DNA from: Leucobacter sp042726155
Lineage (GTDB): Bacteria; Actinomycetota; Actinomycetes; Actinomycetales; Microbacteriaceae
Length of the DNA stretch: 64,000 bases
Direction of reading: 5' to 3'
Assembly: GCF_042726155.1 (NCBI RefSeq)
Contig: NZ_JBHXHV010000003.1
Coordinates: 462,544-526,543, forward strand
The position numbers and the translations under genes are program-made. Shown piece after piece: positions 51,701 to 58,782 of this stretch. The notes below the pieces were generated by a model that was not told where the DNA came from, made no database searches, and saw only the letters and a list, made by a program, of their open reading frames with translations. Every line of letters starts with the position of its first letter. The stretch's first letter is position 1.

Positions 51701-52043
51701 TAACCGCAAGAGCCATGGCCTGCAGCAACTGATCGGTGCGCACTTCTCGCGCACCGACCGACTCGTCAGCGACCTCACGGTCGAGCACTGCGGCGAGCAC
51801 TTCGAAGAGCTCTGCCGCCTCGGCGTGGCGACCCACGGCCTCGACGGCCGCCGCGAGACCCCTGAGGGCCGATGCGTGCGGCACGCCACCCTCGCCCGCC
51901 GCGGCAATCGCCCGCGGCATCAGCGCGCGAAAGGCATGCTCTGCCTCAGCAATGCGAGCGCGGTCACCGCTTTCCACTGCCTCCCAGGCGGCACGCAGTG
52001 CATCGCCGAGGGGTGCCTGTTCGCCCGGGGTGGGCACCGTCAT
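48759..52043 (-). CDS. large tail-anchored TPR-repeat protein
   Basis: 1,094 residues from ATG 52043, overlapping the ftsY stop by 4 nt (ATGA); the frame open to 52496 is the ftsY shadow. The protein is almost wholly Ala/Glu/Leu/Arg-rich helical repeats of TPR type, for example GRTEEAEACFADALVAA, ALQELGRTDEAALEMHALWE and GRTEEALVEYRAAYELAV. A basic stretch (RRARAKQKEA) and a single membrane segment at the extreme C-terminus (IAGSVVLAIGVIGLVIWNTF) make it a tail-anchored protein facing the cytoplasm. No enzyme domain is seen. It is coupled to ftsY and precedes ffh, so a role near SRP targeting is possible; function unknown. Confidence 0.82.
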   Translation of the reverse strand: MTVPTPGEQAPLGDALRAAWEAVESGDRARIAEAEHAFRALMPRAIAAAGEGGVPHASALRGLAAAVEAVGRHAEAAELFEVLAAVLDREVADESVGAREVRTDQLLQAMALAVTNSAAAERSAGGVAVAGDGTDPGGALPRIDGIIARAEAELGGTHGRTLWLLARRAQLHTRIRGAAGLPSFDLLIARAAAEEENGANHLTALAEKATELSRLDLDGDSALLWERVVEGRRLLFGFDHPETLSAWWWEARTLLWSGDAEGAEREFGLLIPALQRTLGDDAPGTLDAMRARVNVLQRLGRERWGEALEIARRIAVLEAARFGPESRQVLESRGKAVDLLDDLDRLDEAESESAELCDEALAELGEAAQLPIVLGRTRQWILRRMRDAETDRDAAESGAVAAQLTATGIALCDRLIDLAEARARSVGGDLANGDADPADPGDGLADRIRLFGQTLHDRANWHQAGSDESIAALASAITRVDAADFAEGIAEGTELRIALHDRIASELFSAERPDEALTHYTRSWELERELAVVPSRASSAPERIAQSAKSVGSTLRRLGRTEEAEACFADALVAAAAGGVSDGTVAELRNVRALALQELGRTDEAALEMHALWEANGDPSDAVDLAVVYLAGDRPAEAESLLRGVLAQLEASGTARTLTATRLMGNLALAACHQDRDAEAAAAYDRLLDVQRELFGDTHRDALTTRHNRALEELHLGRSAEAARRLEEVWRLRVEHLGERDPQTLSTLSNLAVAAREAGDLDRARETGQRALEASREVLGATHPATLRRTRELARTLELSGASSTERAELDDAVRAAVQQHGAGDAPTVATTLRYAEHLLQQDRPGDALIEFARARDASSVTGAGSHARPGAGEGTSGVSGSGALDRLAAERGIAACHRKLGSHREAAAAFAAVAAQTEQVLPNDRWAIVDALNEQSFALSKADRVDELVAPQRRAIVLAEALGNDPRRTLQLRVWLGRRLAGHGRTEEALVEYRAAYELAVPELGRADALAVDAADDVAESLAKLGRSREALAIYRENIPLMERAFGVDSRQVRRARAKQKEAATFVSRLPRIAGSVVLAIGVIGLVIWNTFG

Positions 52044-52915
52044 CCGATGAGCTGCTGGGCGAACACGTGAGGCGTGAAGCCAGTGAGGTCGGTAATGCCC
52101 TCGCCCTGACCAACGAGCTTTACCGGAAGGCCCGTCTTTTCTTGTACAGACAGCACGAACCCGCCCTTCGCCGAACCGTCGAGCTTCGTCAACACGAGGC
52201 CCGTGACTCCAGCGTGTTGGATGAAGGCTTCCGCCTGCGCCAGTCCATTTTGGCCCGTAGTCGCGTCGAGCACGAGCAATACCTCGGCAACCGGCGCCTG
52301 CTTTTCGATAACGCGACGCACCTTGCCGAGTTCGTCCATCAACCCGCCCTTGGTCTGCAGCCGCCCAGCGGTGTCGATGATCGCAATGTCGTAGGCGCCC
52401 TCTATAGCGCGTTGCACGGTTTGAAACGCGACCGATGCGGGATCCTGCCCAGCCTGTTGCGGCTTGACGATATCGACGCCCGCGCGATCCGCCCACGTTG
52501 CGAGCTGCTCGACCGCTGCGGCGCGGAACGTGTCTGCGGCTCCTACGATGATGCGTTTATCGAACGCGGTCAGATACTTTGCGAACTTGCCAATGGTCGT
52601 CGTCTTGCCGACGCCGTTGACCCCGACGACGAGAATGACGGCGGGTCGCTCCGAGAGGTGCAGCGTCGGATCGTACTTGGCGAGACGTTCTTCGACGGCG
52701 TCGCGCAGCATGCGTCGCATCTCGGCGACTTCGGTCACGCGGTGACGCTCAACGTCGGCGCGCAACGCGTCGAGAATCGACTCAGAAACGTCGGGGCCGA
52801 AGTCCGCGGTGATCAGCGCGGTCTCGAGATCGTCCCACGTCTCATCGGTGATCAGCTCGGGCCCGCTGAAGATGTTGCGGAATGCTTTCGAGAAGGACCA
52901 TGATCGCTCAGCCAT
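52040..52915 (-). CDS. ftsY: signal recognition particle receptor FtsY
   Basis: 291 residues, the SRP receptor GTPase. It has only a short N-terminal helix and the NG domain, without the acidic A domain of E. coli. G1 VVGVNGVGKTTTIGKFAKYL, DTAGRLQTKGGLMDEL (G3) and TKLDGSAKGG (G4). TAGTCT lies 6 nt before the ATG. In many Actinobacteria it follows smc directly; here the liv genes lie between. Confidence 0.96.
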   Translation of the reverse strand: MAERSWSFSKAFRNIFSGPELITDETWDDLETALITADFGPDVSESILDALRADVERHRVTEVAEMRRMLRDAVEERLAKYDPTLHLSERPAVILVVGVNGVGKTTTIGKFAKYLTAFDKRIIVGAADTFRAAAVEQLATWADRAGVDIVKPQQAGQDPASVAFQTVQRAIEGAYDIAIIDTAGRLQTKGGLMDELGKVRRVIEKQAPVAEVLLVLDATTGQNGLAQAEAFIQHAGVTGLVLTKLDGSAKGGFVLSVQEKTGLPVKLVGQGEGITDLTGFTPHVFAQQLIG

Positions 52916-52921
52916 TCCTCA

Positions 52922-52927
52922 AGACTA
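52922..52927 (-). promoter_or_regulatory. -10 box of ftsY (leaderless)
   Basis: TAGTCT, 6 nt, ATG at 52915. Confidence 0.5.
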
Positions 52928-53033
52928 CCGGCGTGGTCACGAACGGGCTGCGTCTCCGCTAGCATCTTGCTGTTAGGCCATTCTCAGCAGCGTCGATGAG
53001 TTTGCGATGCTGCATCACCCACCCGGAGGTACC

Positions 53034-54527
53034 GTGACGTCTCCTGTAGCCAGATCGAGGCTCAACCGACGCAGCACCGGCATCGCCCTGCTCAGCGCGG
53101 CGCTCCTGATCACACTGTTGAGCTTTCTGATTCCGTCGGCTCCCGCCTACGCCGTCGACTGTGCGCCGAGCCCAGACACCGGGTGCCTGCAGGGCATCAT
53201 TAAGTCGAGCGACGGTACCCCGGCGCCCGGGGTGACGATTGACGTCACCGGTGAGGGCGACTCGCAGACCGTACAGACCGACGCCGAGGGCCGTTGGAGC
53301 TTCGCCGTCACGAGCGCAGGCGACTACGAGGTCAGTGTCAAGGAATCGACGCTCCCCGCCGGTCAGTTCTTCAAGAACGCTTCGAGCCGCACGCTCACCG
53401 TTGAGCTGTATGACTCGGCCAGCGCACTGTTCCCGCTCACCGACGATCAGTCGAAGGCCACGGCCCCGACCGATTCGGGAACCGAAAGCACGGGCAGTTC
53501 CGGCAGCGACGCCGCGAGCGATGGGAAGTCGGAGGGCGGCGAAACCACCGGCGGCCAGACCCCCGCCGCGGCCGATGCATCGTCTACAACCGGAACAGAC
53601 GCGGGCACCGGTGCCGGCGCGAGCCAGGCGACCGCGGGCGACGGATTCTCGTGGCCACGGTTCTGGCAGCAGTTCGCATCGGGCATCCGCATGGGCCTCC
53701 TGCTCTCGCTCGCGGCGCTCGGACTCTCGCTCGTTTTTGGCACCACTGGAGTCAGTAACTTCGCGCAGGGCGAGATGCTCTCGATGGGCGGCATGCTGGC
53801 ATTCCTCTTCATGTCTTTGACGCACAACATCTGGCTCGCGGGCATCATCACGGTCGCGCTCATGGCGCTCTTCGGCTATCTACAAGACAAGGCGCTCTGG
53901 AAACCGTTGCGCAAACGGCGATTGAGTCTGATGCAGATGATGATCGTGTCGATCGGCCTTTCGATCGCGCTGCAGAACCTGTTCCAATTCATTTTCGGTG
54001 CTCAAATTCTGCGCATCGTCACGAAGACCCCCGAGACCGTCACCATCCTCGGAATCACGCTCACCGTGCAGTCGTACGTCGCAATGGGCATCGCGCTCCT
54101 CGCGATCATCGGTGTCGGCGTCGCACTGAAGTTCACGCGATTCGGTCGCGCGACTCGCGCTGTCGCCGACAACCCGGCTCTGGCCGAGGCCTCGGGCATC
54201 AACGTCGACGGCATTATCCGCCTTGTGTGGACCGTGGGCACGGCGCTCGCTGGCCTCGCTGGCCTGCTGCTCGGACTCGTGCTCAACGGCGTCGCATGGA
54301 ACACCGGCTGGTCGTTCCTGCTGCTGCTGTTCGCCGCGGTTGTGCTCGGCGGCATCGGCACGGCCTTCGGCGCGTTTGTCGGCGCCATGATCATTGGCCT
54401 CGTCGTCGAGATGGCGAATATTTGGCTGCCGGGTGACCTGAAGCACGCCGCGGCACTGTTCATTCTGATCATCGTGCTGCTCGTGAGGCCGCAGGGCATC
54501 TTCGGGCGCGCAGAGCGCATCGGCTGA
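53034..54527 (+). CDS. livH: branched-chain amino acid ABC permease LivH with a secreted N-terminal domain
   Basis: 497 residues from GTG 53034 (GGAGG upstream). Residues 1-40 form a signal peptide ending PSAPAYA. Residues about 52-135 resemble a carboxypeptidase regulatory-like (Ig-like) domain: LQGIIKSSDGTPAPGVTIDV, DAEGRWSFAVTSAGDYEVSV. A Ser/Thr/Gly/Ala-rich linker (about 138-205) leads to the LivH permease at 207-497, with about eight membrane segments, TGVSNFAQGEMLSMGGM and VRPQGIFGRAER. LivH proteins usually lack such a domain. It could bind the substrate-binding protein or the wall; unproven. Confidence 0.9.
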   Translation: MTSPVARSRLNRRSTGIALLSAALLITLLSFLIPSAPAYAVDCAPSPDTGCLQGIIKSSDGTPAPGVTIDVTGEGDSQTVQTDAEGRWSFAVTSAGDYEVSVKESTLPAGQFFKNASSRTLTVELYDSASALFPLTDDQSKATAPTDSGTESTGSSGSDAASDGKSEGGETTGGQTPAAADASSTTGTDAGTGAGASQATAGDGFSWPRFWQQFASGIRMGLLLSLAALGLSLVFGTTGVSNFAQGEMLSMGGMLAFLFMSLTHNIWLAGIITVALMALFGYLQDKALWKPLRKRRLSLMQMMIVSIGLSIALQNLFQFIFGAQILRIVTKTPETVTILGITLTVQSYVAMGIALLAIIGVGVALKFTRFGRATRAVADNPALAEASGINVDGIIRLVWTVGTALAGLAGLLLGLVLNGVAWNTGWSFLLLLFAAVVLGGIGTAFGAFVGAMIIGLVVEMANIWLPGDLKHAAALFILIIVLLVRPQGIFGRAERIG

Positions 54528-54543
54528 GGGATAGGGACACACC

Positions 54544-55530
54544 ATGGACTTCTGGATCGGACTGCTCGAGTCAATCGCGCAAACGGCTCTCTCCCCCGTC
54601 ACCGCCGCCTTCGCGGTCGCCGCCATCGGGCTCAACATTCACTTCGGCTTCACCGGGCTCATGAACATGGGCCAGGCAGGCTTCATGCTGATCGGCGGCT
54701 ACGGCTTTGTGATCGCGACGATGAGCGGGCTGGGGTTCTTGCCAGCCATCATCATCTCGGTGCTGGCCTCCGCGCTGTTCGCGGTGCTGCTCGGCATTCC
54801 GACGCTCAAGCTGCGCGGCGACTATCTTGCGATCGTCACCATTGGTGCCGCGGAGATCGTGCGCATGGTCGCCCGCCTCGCGAATCTTACGCCGATCACC
54901 GGCGGCCCGAGCGGTATTCAAAGCCCGAATTTCCGCGAGGAGTTCAACGCGCTCGCGCCGCTGTCTGAAGGCCGGACAACCTTCCTCGGAATGACCTACA
55001 CCAACGTGGGTGTCGATGACTGGTGGAGCCGCATTGTCGCTTGGGGGCTCGTCGCACTCTTCCTGCTCATCACGTGGTTGCTCATGCGGAGCCCGTGGGG
55101 CCGTGTGCTGCGCGGCATCCGCGAGGACGAGGACGCGATGCGCAGCCTCGGCAAGAACACGTTCTCGTACAAGATGCAGGCGCTGATTATCGGCGGCGTG
55201 ATGGGCGGCTTCGGCGGGATCCTGATGTCGCTGCCCGCCGCAATCAACCCCGACGGCATGGGACGACCGACCACGTTCAACCTGTGGATGATCATGCTGC
55301 TCGGTGGCGCTGCAACGATTCTGGGCCCGCTCCTCGGCGCGATCCTGTTCTTCGTTGTGCGACTCGTAATTACCAGCGTCGCCGGCGAGTTCGTACCCGC
55401 ATCCATCCTCAATTCCCAGCAGACAGAGCAGCTTGCCTGGGTACTGATCGGGGTGATGCTCATGCTGCTCGTGATATTCAGACCGCAGGGCATCCTCGGG
55501 GATAAGAAGGAGCTGTCGTTCAATGTCTGA
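54544..55530 (+). CDS. livM: branched-chain amino acid ABC permease LivM
   Basis: 328 residues, second permease of the LIV-type importer. It has about eight membrane segments, the family motif FGFTGLMNMGQAGFMLIGGY, LKLRGDYLAIVTIGAAEIVR and the C-terminal FRPQGILGDKKEL. It starts 16 nt after livH and overlaps livG by 8 nt. Confidence 0.95.
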   Translation: MDFWIGLLESIAQTALSPVTAAFAVAAIGLNIHFGFTGLMNMGQAGFMLIGGYGFVIATMSGLGFLPAIIISVLASALFAVLLGIPTLKLRGDYLAIVTIGAAEIVRMVARLANLTPITGGPSGIQSPNFREEFNALAPLSEGRTTFLGMTYTNVGVDDWWSRIVAWGLVALFLLITWLLMRSPWGRVLRGIREDEDAMRSLGKNTFSYKMQALIIGGVMGGFGGILMSLPAAINPDGMGRPTTFNLWMIMLLGGAATILGPLLGAILFFVVRLVITSVAGEFVPASILNSQQTEQLAWVLIGVMLMLLVIFRPQGILGDKKELSFNV

Positions 55531-56500
55531 CTACCCCTACGACCGCGCGGCGCTGCGGCGCGAACTCGCGACGCTCGACCAGCAGCCCGGCGCGGCAAAA
55601 CCCGACCCGATTCTGACCGTCGACCGGGTCACACGCCGCTTCGGCGGCAACGTCGCGGTGCAGGTCGATCACCTCGAAGTGCAGCGGGGCGCGATCACCG
55701 CACTGATCGGGCCGAACGGCGCCGGCAAGACCACGTTCTTCAACCTGCTGACCGGGTTCGACGCACCGTCAAACGCAGCGGGTCCGTTCCGCTCGGGCGG
55801 CGACCGTGCCGCGTGGAGCTTCAATGGCCAGGCACTCACGCGCACCAACGCTTCGCGTGTCGCGCGCTCCGGCATGATTCGCACGTTCCAGCTCACGAAG
55901 GCGCTCTCGCGCATGACCGTGCTCGACAACATGCTGGTCGGCGCGAACAACCAGCCAGGAGAGGGCCTCTTCGCGAGCCTCGTGAAGCCCATCTGGGCCG
56001 GGCGTGAGCGGGAGAATGTCGCCCGGGCCGAAGAGATCCTCGCCCGTTTCAAGCTCGATGCGAAGCGGGACGATCTCGCTGGGGGCCTGTCGGGCGGCCA
56101 GAAGAAGCTGCTCGAAATGGCGCGCGCGCTGATGTCGAACCCGGCGATGATTATGCTCGACGAGCCGATGGCCGGCGTGAACCCGGCGCTGACTCAGAGC
56201 CTGCTCGACCACATCCAGCTGCTGCGTGACGAGGGCACCACAGTGCTCTTCGTTGAGCATGACATGCACATGGTGCGCCACATCTCCGACTGGGTGATTG
56301 TCATGGCGCAGGGCGAGATCATCGCAGAGGGCCTGCCCGAAGAAATCATGACGAGCGCGGCCGTTGTTGATGCGTACCTGGGTGCGCACCACGATCGCGA
56401 CCTCGGAGATGACGACGTACTCACCACTGGCGTGCTCACGGCCATTGCCGCCGAGGTCGCCGCAGAAGAGGCAGAAGCCACGCAGGAGGAGAGCCGATGA
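55523..56500 (+). CDS. livG: branched-chain amino acid ABC ATP-binding protein LivG
   Basis: 325 residues. Walker A GPNGAGKTTFFNLLTGF, signature GLSGGQKKLLEMARALM, Walker B MIMLDEPMAGVNPAL, and VLFVEHDMHMV. About 30 residues precede the ATPase domain and a Glu/Ala-rich tail follows. It overlaps livM by 8 nt and livF by 4 nt. Confidence 0.95.
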   Translation: MSDYPYDRAALRRELATLDQQPGAAKPDPILTVDRVTRRFGGNVAVQVDHLEVQRGAITALIGPNGAGKTTFFNLLTGFDAPSNAAGPFRSGGDRAAWSFNGQALTRTNASRVARSGMIRTFQLTKALSRMTVLDNMLVGANNQPGEGLFASLVKPIWAGRERENVARAEEILARFKLDAKRDDLAGGLSGGQKKLLEMARALMSNPAMIMLDEPMAGVNPALTQSLLDHIQLLRDEGTTVLFVEHDMHMVRHISDWVIVMAQGEIIAEGLPEEIMTSAAVVDAYLGAHHDRDLGDDDVLTTGVLTAIAAEVAAEEAEATQEESR

Positions 56501-57297
56501 GCGCTGAGACCAGCACCGCGAGCGCGAGCACGGGCGGAGCCGTCGAGCCCGTCATCCGCGCGTCGCACCTTGTCGCCGGCTACCTGCCGGGCATCGATAT
56601 CTTGAACGATTGCACGCTCGAGGCGCGACCCGGCGAACTCGTCGGCATTATCGGGCCGAACGGCGCGGGCAAGTCGACGCTGCTGAAATCACTCTTCGGT
56701 CTCGTGAACATTCGCAGCGGCACGGTGACCCTCAACGGCAAAGACGTGACCTCTGCCCGCACGAACGAGCTCGTGCGGCAGGGCGTCGGGTTCGTGCCGC
56801 AGTCGAACAATGTGTTTCCATCACTGTCGATCGAAGAAAATCTGCAGATGGGGCTGTACCTGAAGCCACGCGAGTTTGCCACGCGAATCGCGGAGATGTG
56901 GGAGCTGTTCCCCATGCTTGCGGATCGACGTCGCCAGCTCGCGGGGTCGCTCTCGGGGGGCGAGCGCCAGTCGGTCGCGATGGCGCGCGCGCTCATGATG
57001 AGCCCGAGCGTGCTGCTGCTCGACGAGCCGAGTGCGGGGCTTTCACCCGTGCGCCAGGACGAGACGTTCATCCGCACGCGTCAGATCAATCAGACGGGCG
57101 TGACGATCGTGATGGTCGAGCAGAACGCTCGCCGCTGCCTGCAGATCTGTGATCGCGCCTATGTGCTCGATCAGGGCGCGAACGCGTACGAGGGCCCCGG
57201 CCGCGAGCTGGCGAATGACCCGCGCGTGATCGAGCTGTACCTCGGCACGCTCGCCGCAGACGTCGAGGCGAAGGCTGGCGGGCAACAGCCCGAGTAG
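56497..57297 (+). CDS. livF: branched-chain amino acid ABC ATP-binding protein LivF
   Basis: 266 residues. Walker A IIGPNGAGKSTLLKSLFGL, LSGGERQSVAMARALM signature, LLLDEPSAGLSP Walker B, and VMVEQNARRCLQI. Last gene of the plus-strand livHMGF operon, convergent with the binding-protein gene. Confidence 0.95.
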   Translation: MSAETSTASASTGGAVEPVIRASHLVAGYLPGIDILNDCTLEARPGELVGIIGPNGAGKSTLLKSLFGLVNIRSGTVTLNGKDVTSARTNELVRQGVGFVPQSNNVFPSLSIEENLQMGLYLKPREFATRIAEMWELFPMLADRRRQLAGSLSGGERQSVAMARALMMSPSVLLLDEPSAGLSPVRQDETFIRTRQINQTGVTIVMVEQNARRCLQICDRAYVLDQGANAYEGPGRELANDPRVIELYLGTLAADVEAKAGGQQPE

Positions 57298-57317
57298 CTC
57301 TGAAGCAGCACCCCGTA

Positions 57318-57368
57318 ACGTGAAACGGCGGGCCGACCTCCCGAGGGAAGCGGCCCGCCGTTTCACGT
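57318..57368. terminator. bidirectional terminator between livF and the binding-protein gene
   Basis: ACGTGAAACGGCGGGCCG (57318-57335) pairs perfectly with 57351-57368, an 18-bp stem with a 15-nt loop, between two convergent genes. Confidence 0.9.
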
Positions 57369-57394
57369 GCTGCGGGTGAGGAGCCCGGGGCGAA

Positions 57395-58654
57395 CTAGCC
57401 CTGGATCTCGTCGACCGGAAGCGGCGTGTTCGTCTCGTCGAACTGGTAGATACCCACCAGAGCCGTCGAGGGCTCATTGTCCTTGTTCAACGGCCCGATG
57501 CCGGCCTTGCCCGAGTACTGGATGTCTTTGTCGTCCTTGAGCAGGGCGAGGCAATCCTTGTACGTCGAGCACTTCTCGCCGCCGTCGGCACCCGAGACCG
57601 CGAGCAGGTTCGCCCGAATTGTCTCGGCATCGGCGGAGCCACCCTTTTCGGCGGCGAGTGCGACGAGCACCACCGCGTCGTAGGTCTCTGGAGCGAAGTT
57701 CAGGCTCTTGGAGACATCCGGGAACACCTCTGCAAGTTCGGCCTCGAAGCCGTCGTCGACGGTGCGACCGGGAGTCGTGCCCTGCGCACCCTTGAGCGTG
57801 CCGGGATCGAGATCCGGGTACGGCGTCGTGTTGCCGTCGACGAGGTACAACTTCGACAGGTCGAAGCCCTGCGCCTTCAGCTCGGGGATGATCTGCTGCG
57901 CCTCAATGTAGCTGAGGATGGCAATCGCCTCGGGCTTCGTCGCGAGCACTGCCGAAACCTCAGAAGAGAACGAGGTTTGCCCCTCGGGGAATTCCTCGCC
58001 GTCACCCTTCGCACCGTACGTGATCTCAACGCCCGCGTCTTCGAGGGTTGACTGCAGGTTGTCGCGGAGGCCGAGGCCATAGTCGTTGTTCAGCGCGAGG
58101 ATGCCGACGCTGGTCGGGCCGTCCTTCACGACGAGGTTGCCGAGCGCCTTGCCCTGAATGGTGTCAGAGGCAATCGTGCGGAAATAGAGCGGGTTGATGC
58201 CCGCGAGTGCGATGCCGGTGTTTGAGGGAGAACCCATCAGGATTCCGGCCTCGGTCAGCTTCGGCATTGCTGCGTTGGTGTTGCTCGTACCCATTGCACC
58301 AAGCACGAATGCGGGCTCCGCCTTGATGATCTCATCGACGCTCTTCGAGATCACCGTTGGATCATTGCTGTCGCCCTCGTTCCCCTCTGCGACAACCGTG
58401 ACATCTTTGCCCAGCACGCCACCGGCGTCGTTGATGTCTTTCAGGGCGAGCTTGACTGCGCCCTGCGGGCCGTAGATGAGGTGCTCGAGTGCGCCCGTCT
58501 GCGGCAGAAGCGTCGCGATCTTGAGCTCAGACACCTGTTCGCCGCCCGCATCGCCGCCACCGTCGGAGGACGTGCTTGAGCACCCGGCTAGAACCAGACC
58601 GGCGCTCGCAAGCAGTGCGATGCCGCCAAGGGCTTTTCGAGAAATTCTCCTCAT
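57395..58654 (-). CDS. branched-chain amino acid ABC substrate-binding lipoprotein
   Basis: 419 residues from ATG 58654 (AAAGGCG upstream). The signal peptide has lipobox LAGC, lipidated at Cys25, so the protein is anchored outside the membrane. The Leu/Ile/Val-binding fold includes LKIATLLPQTGALEHLIYGP and GAMGTSNTNAAMPKLTEAG. It is convergent with livHMGF, to which it probably belongs, but is transcribed separately. Substrate within branched-chain amino acids, amides or urea-type compounds is not certain. Confidence 0.9.
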   Translation of the reverse strand: MRRISRKALGGIALLASAGLVLAGCSSTSSDGGGDAGGEQVSELKIATLLPQTGALEHLIYGPQGAVKLALKDINDAGGVLGKDVTVVAEGNEGDSNDPTVISKSVDEIIKAEPAFVLGAMGTSNTNAAMPKLTEAGILMGSPSNTGIALAGINPLYFRTIASDTIQGKALGNLVVKDGPTSVGILALNNDYGLGLRDNLQSTLEDAGVEITYGAKGDGEEFPEGQTSFSSEVSAVLATKPEAIAILSYIEAQQIIPELKAQGFDLSKLYLVDGNTTPYPDLDPGTLKGAQGTTPGRTVDDGFEAELAEVFPDVSKSLNFAPETYDAVVLVALAAEKGGSADAETIRANLLAVSGADGGEKCSTYKDCLALLKDDKDIQYSGKAGIGPLNKDNEPSTALVGIYQFDETNTPLPVDEIQG

Positions 58655-58782
58655 GAATATCGCCTTTCGCATTTCGATGCCGCTGCTCTGCGGCACACAG
58701 CACGAGCTTATCGAGAGCGGCGCCACTTTCTTGCGCTGACCGCCCCGATCACCTGAATCGTAAGCGTCTCGTGATTTTGGAG

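Noticed and set aside
52044..52496. 151-codon upstream extension of the TPR gene
   Set aside because: Lies inside ftsY in another frame and is Arg/Gly-rich nonsense; ATG 52043 gives a clean ATGA overlap.
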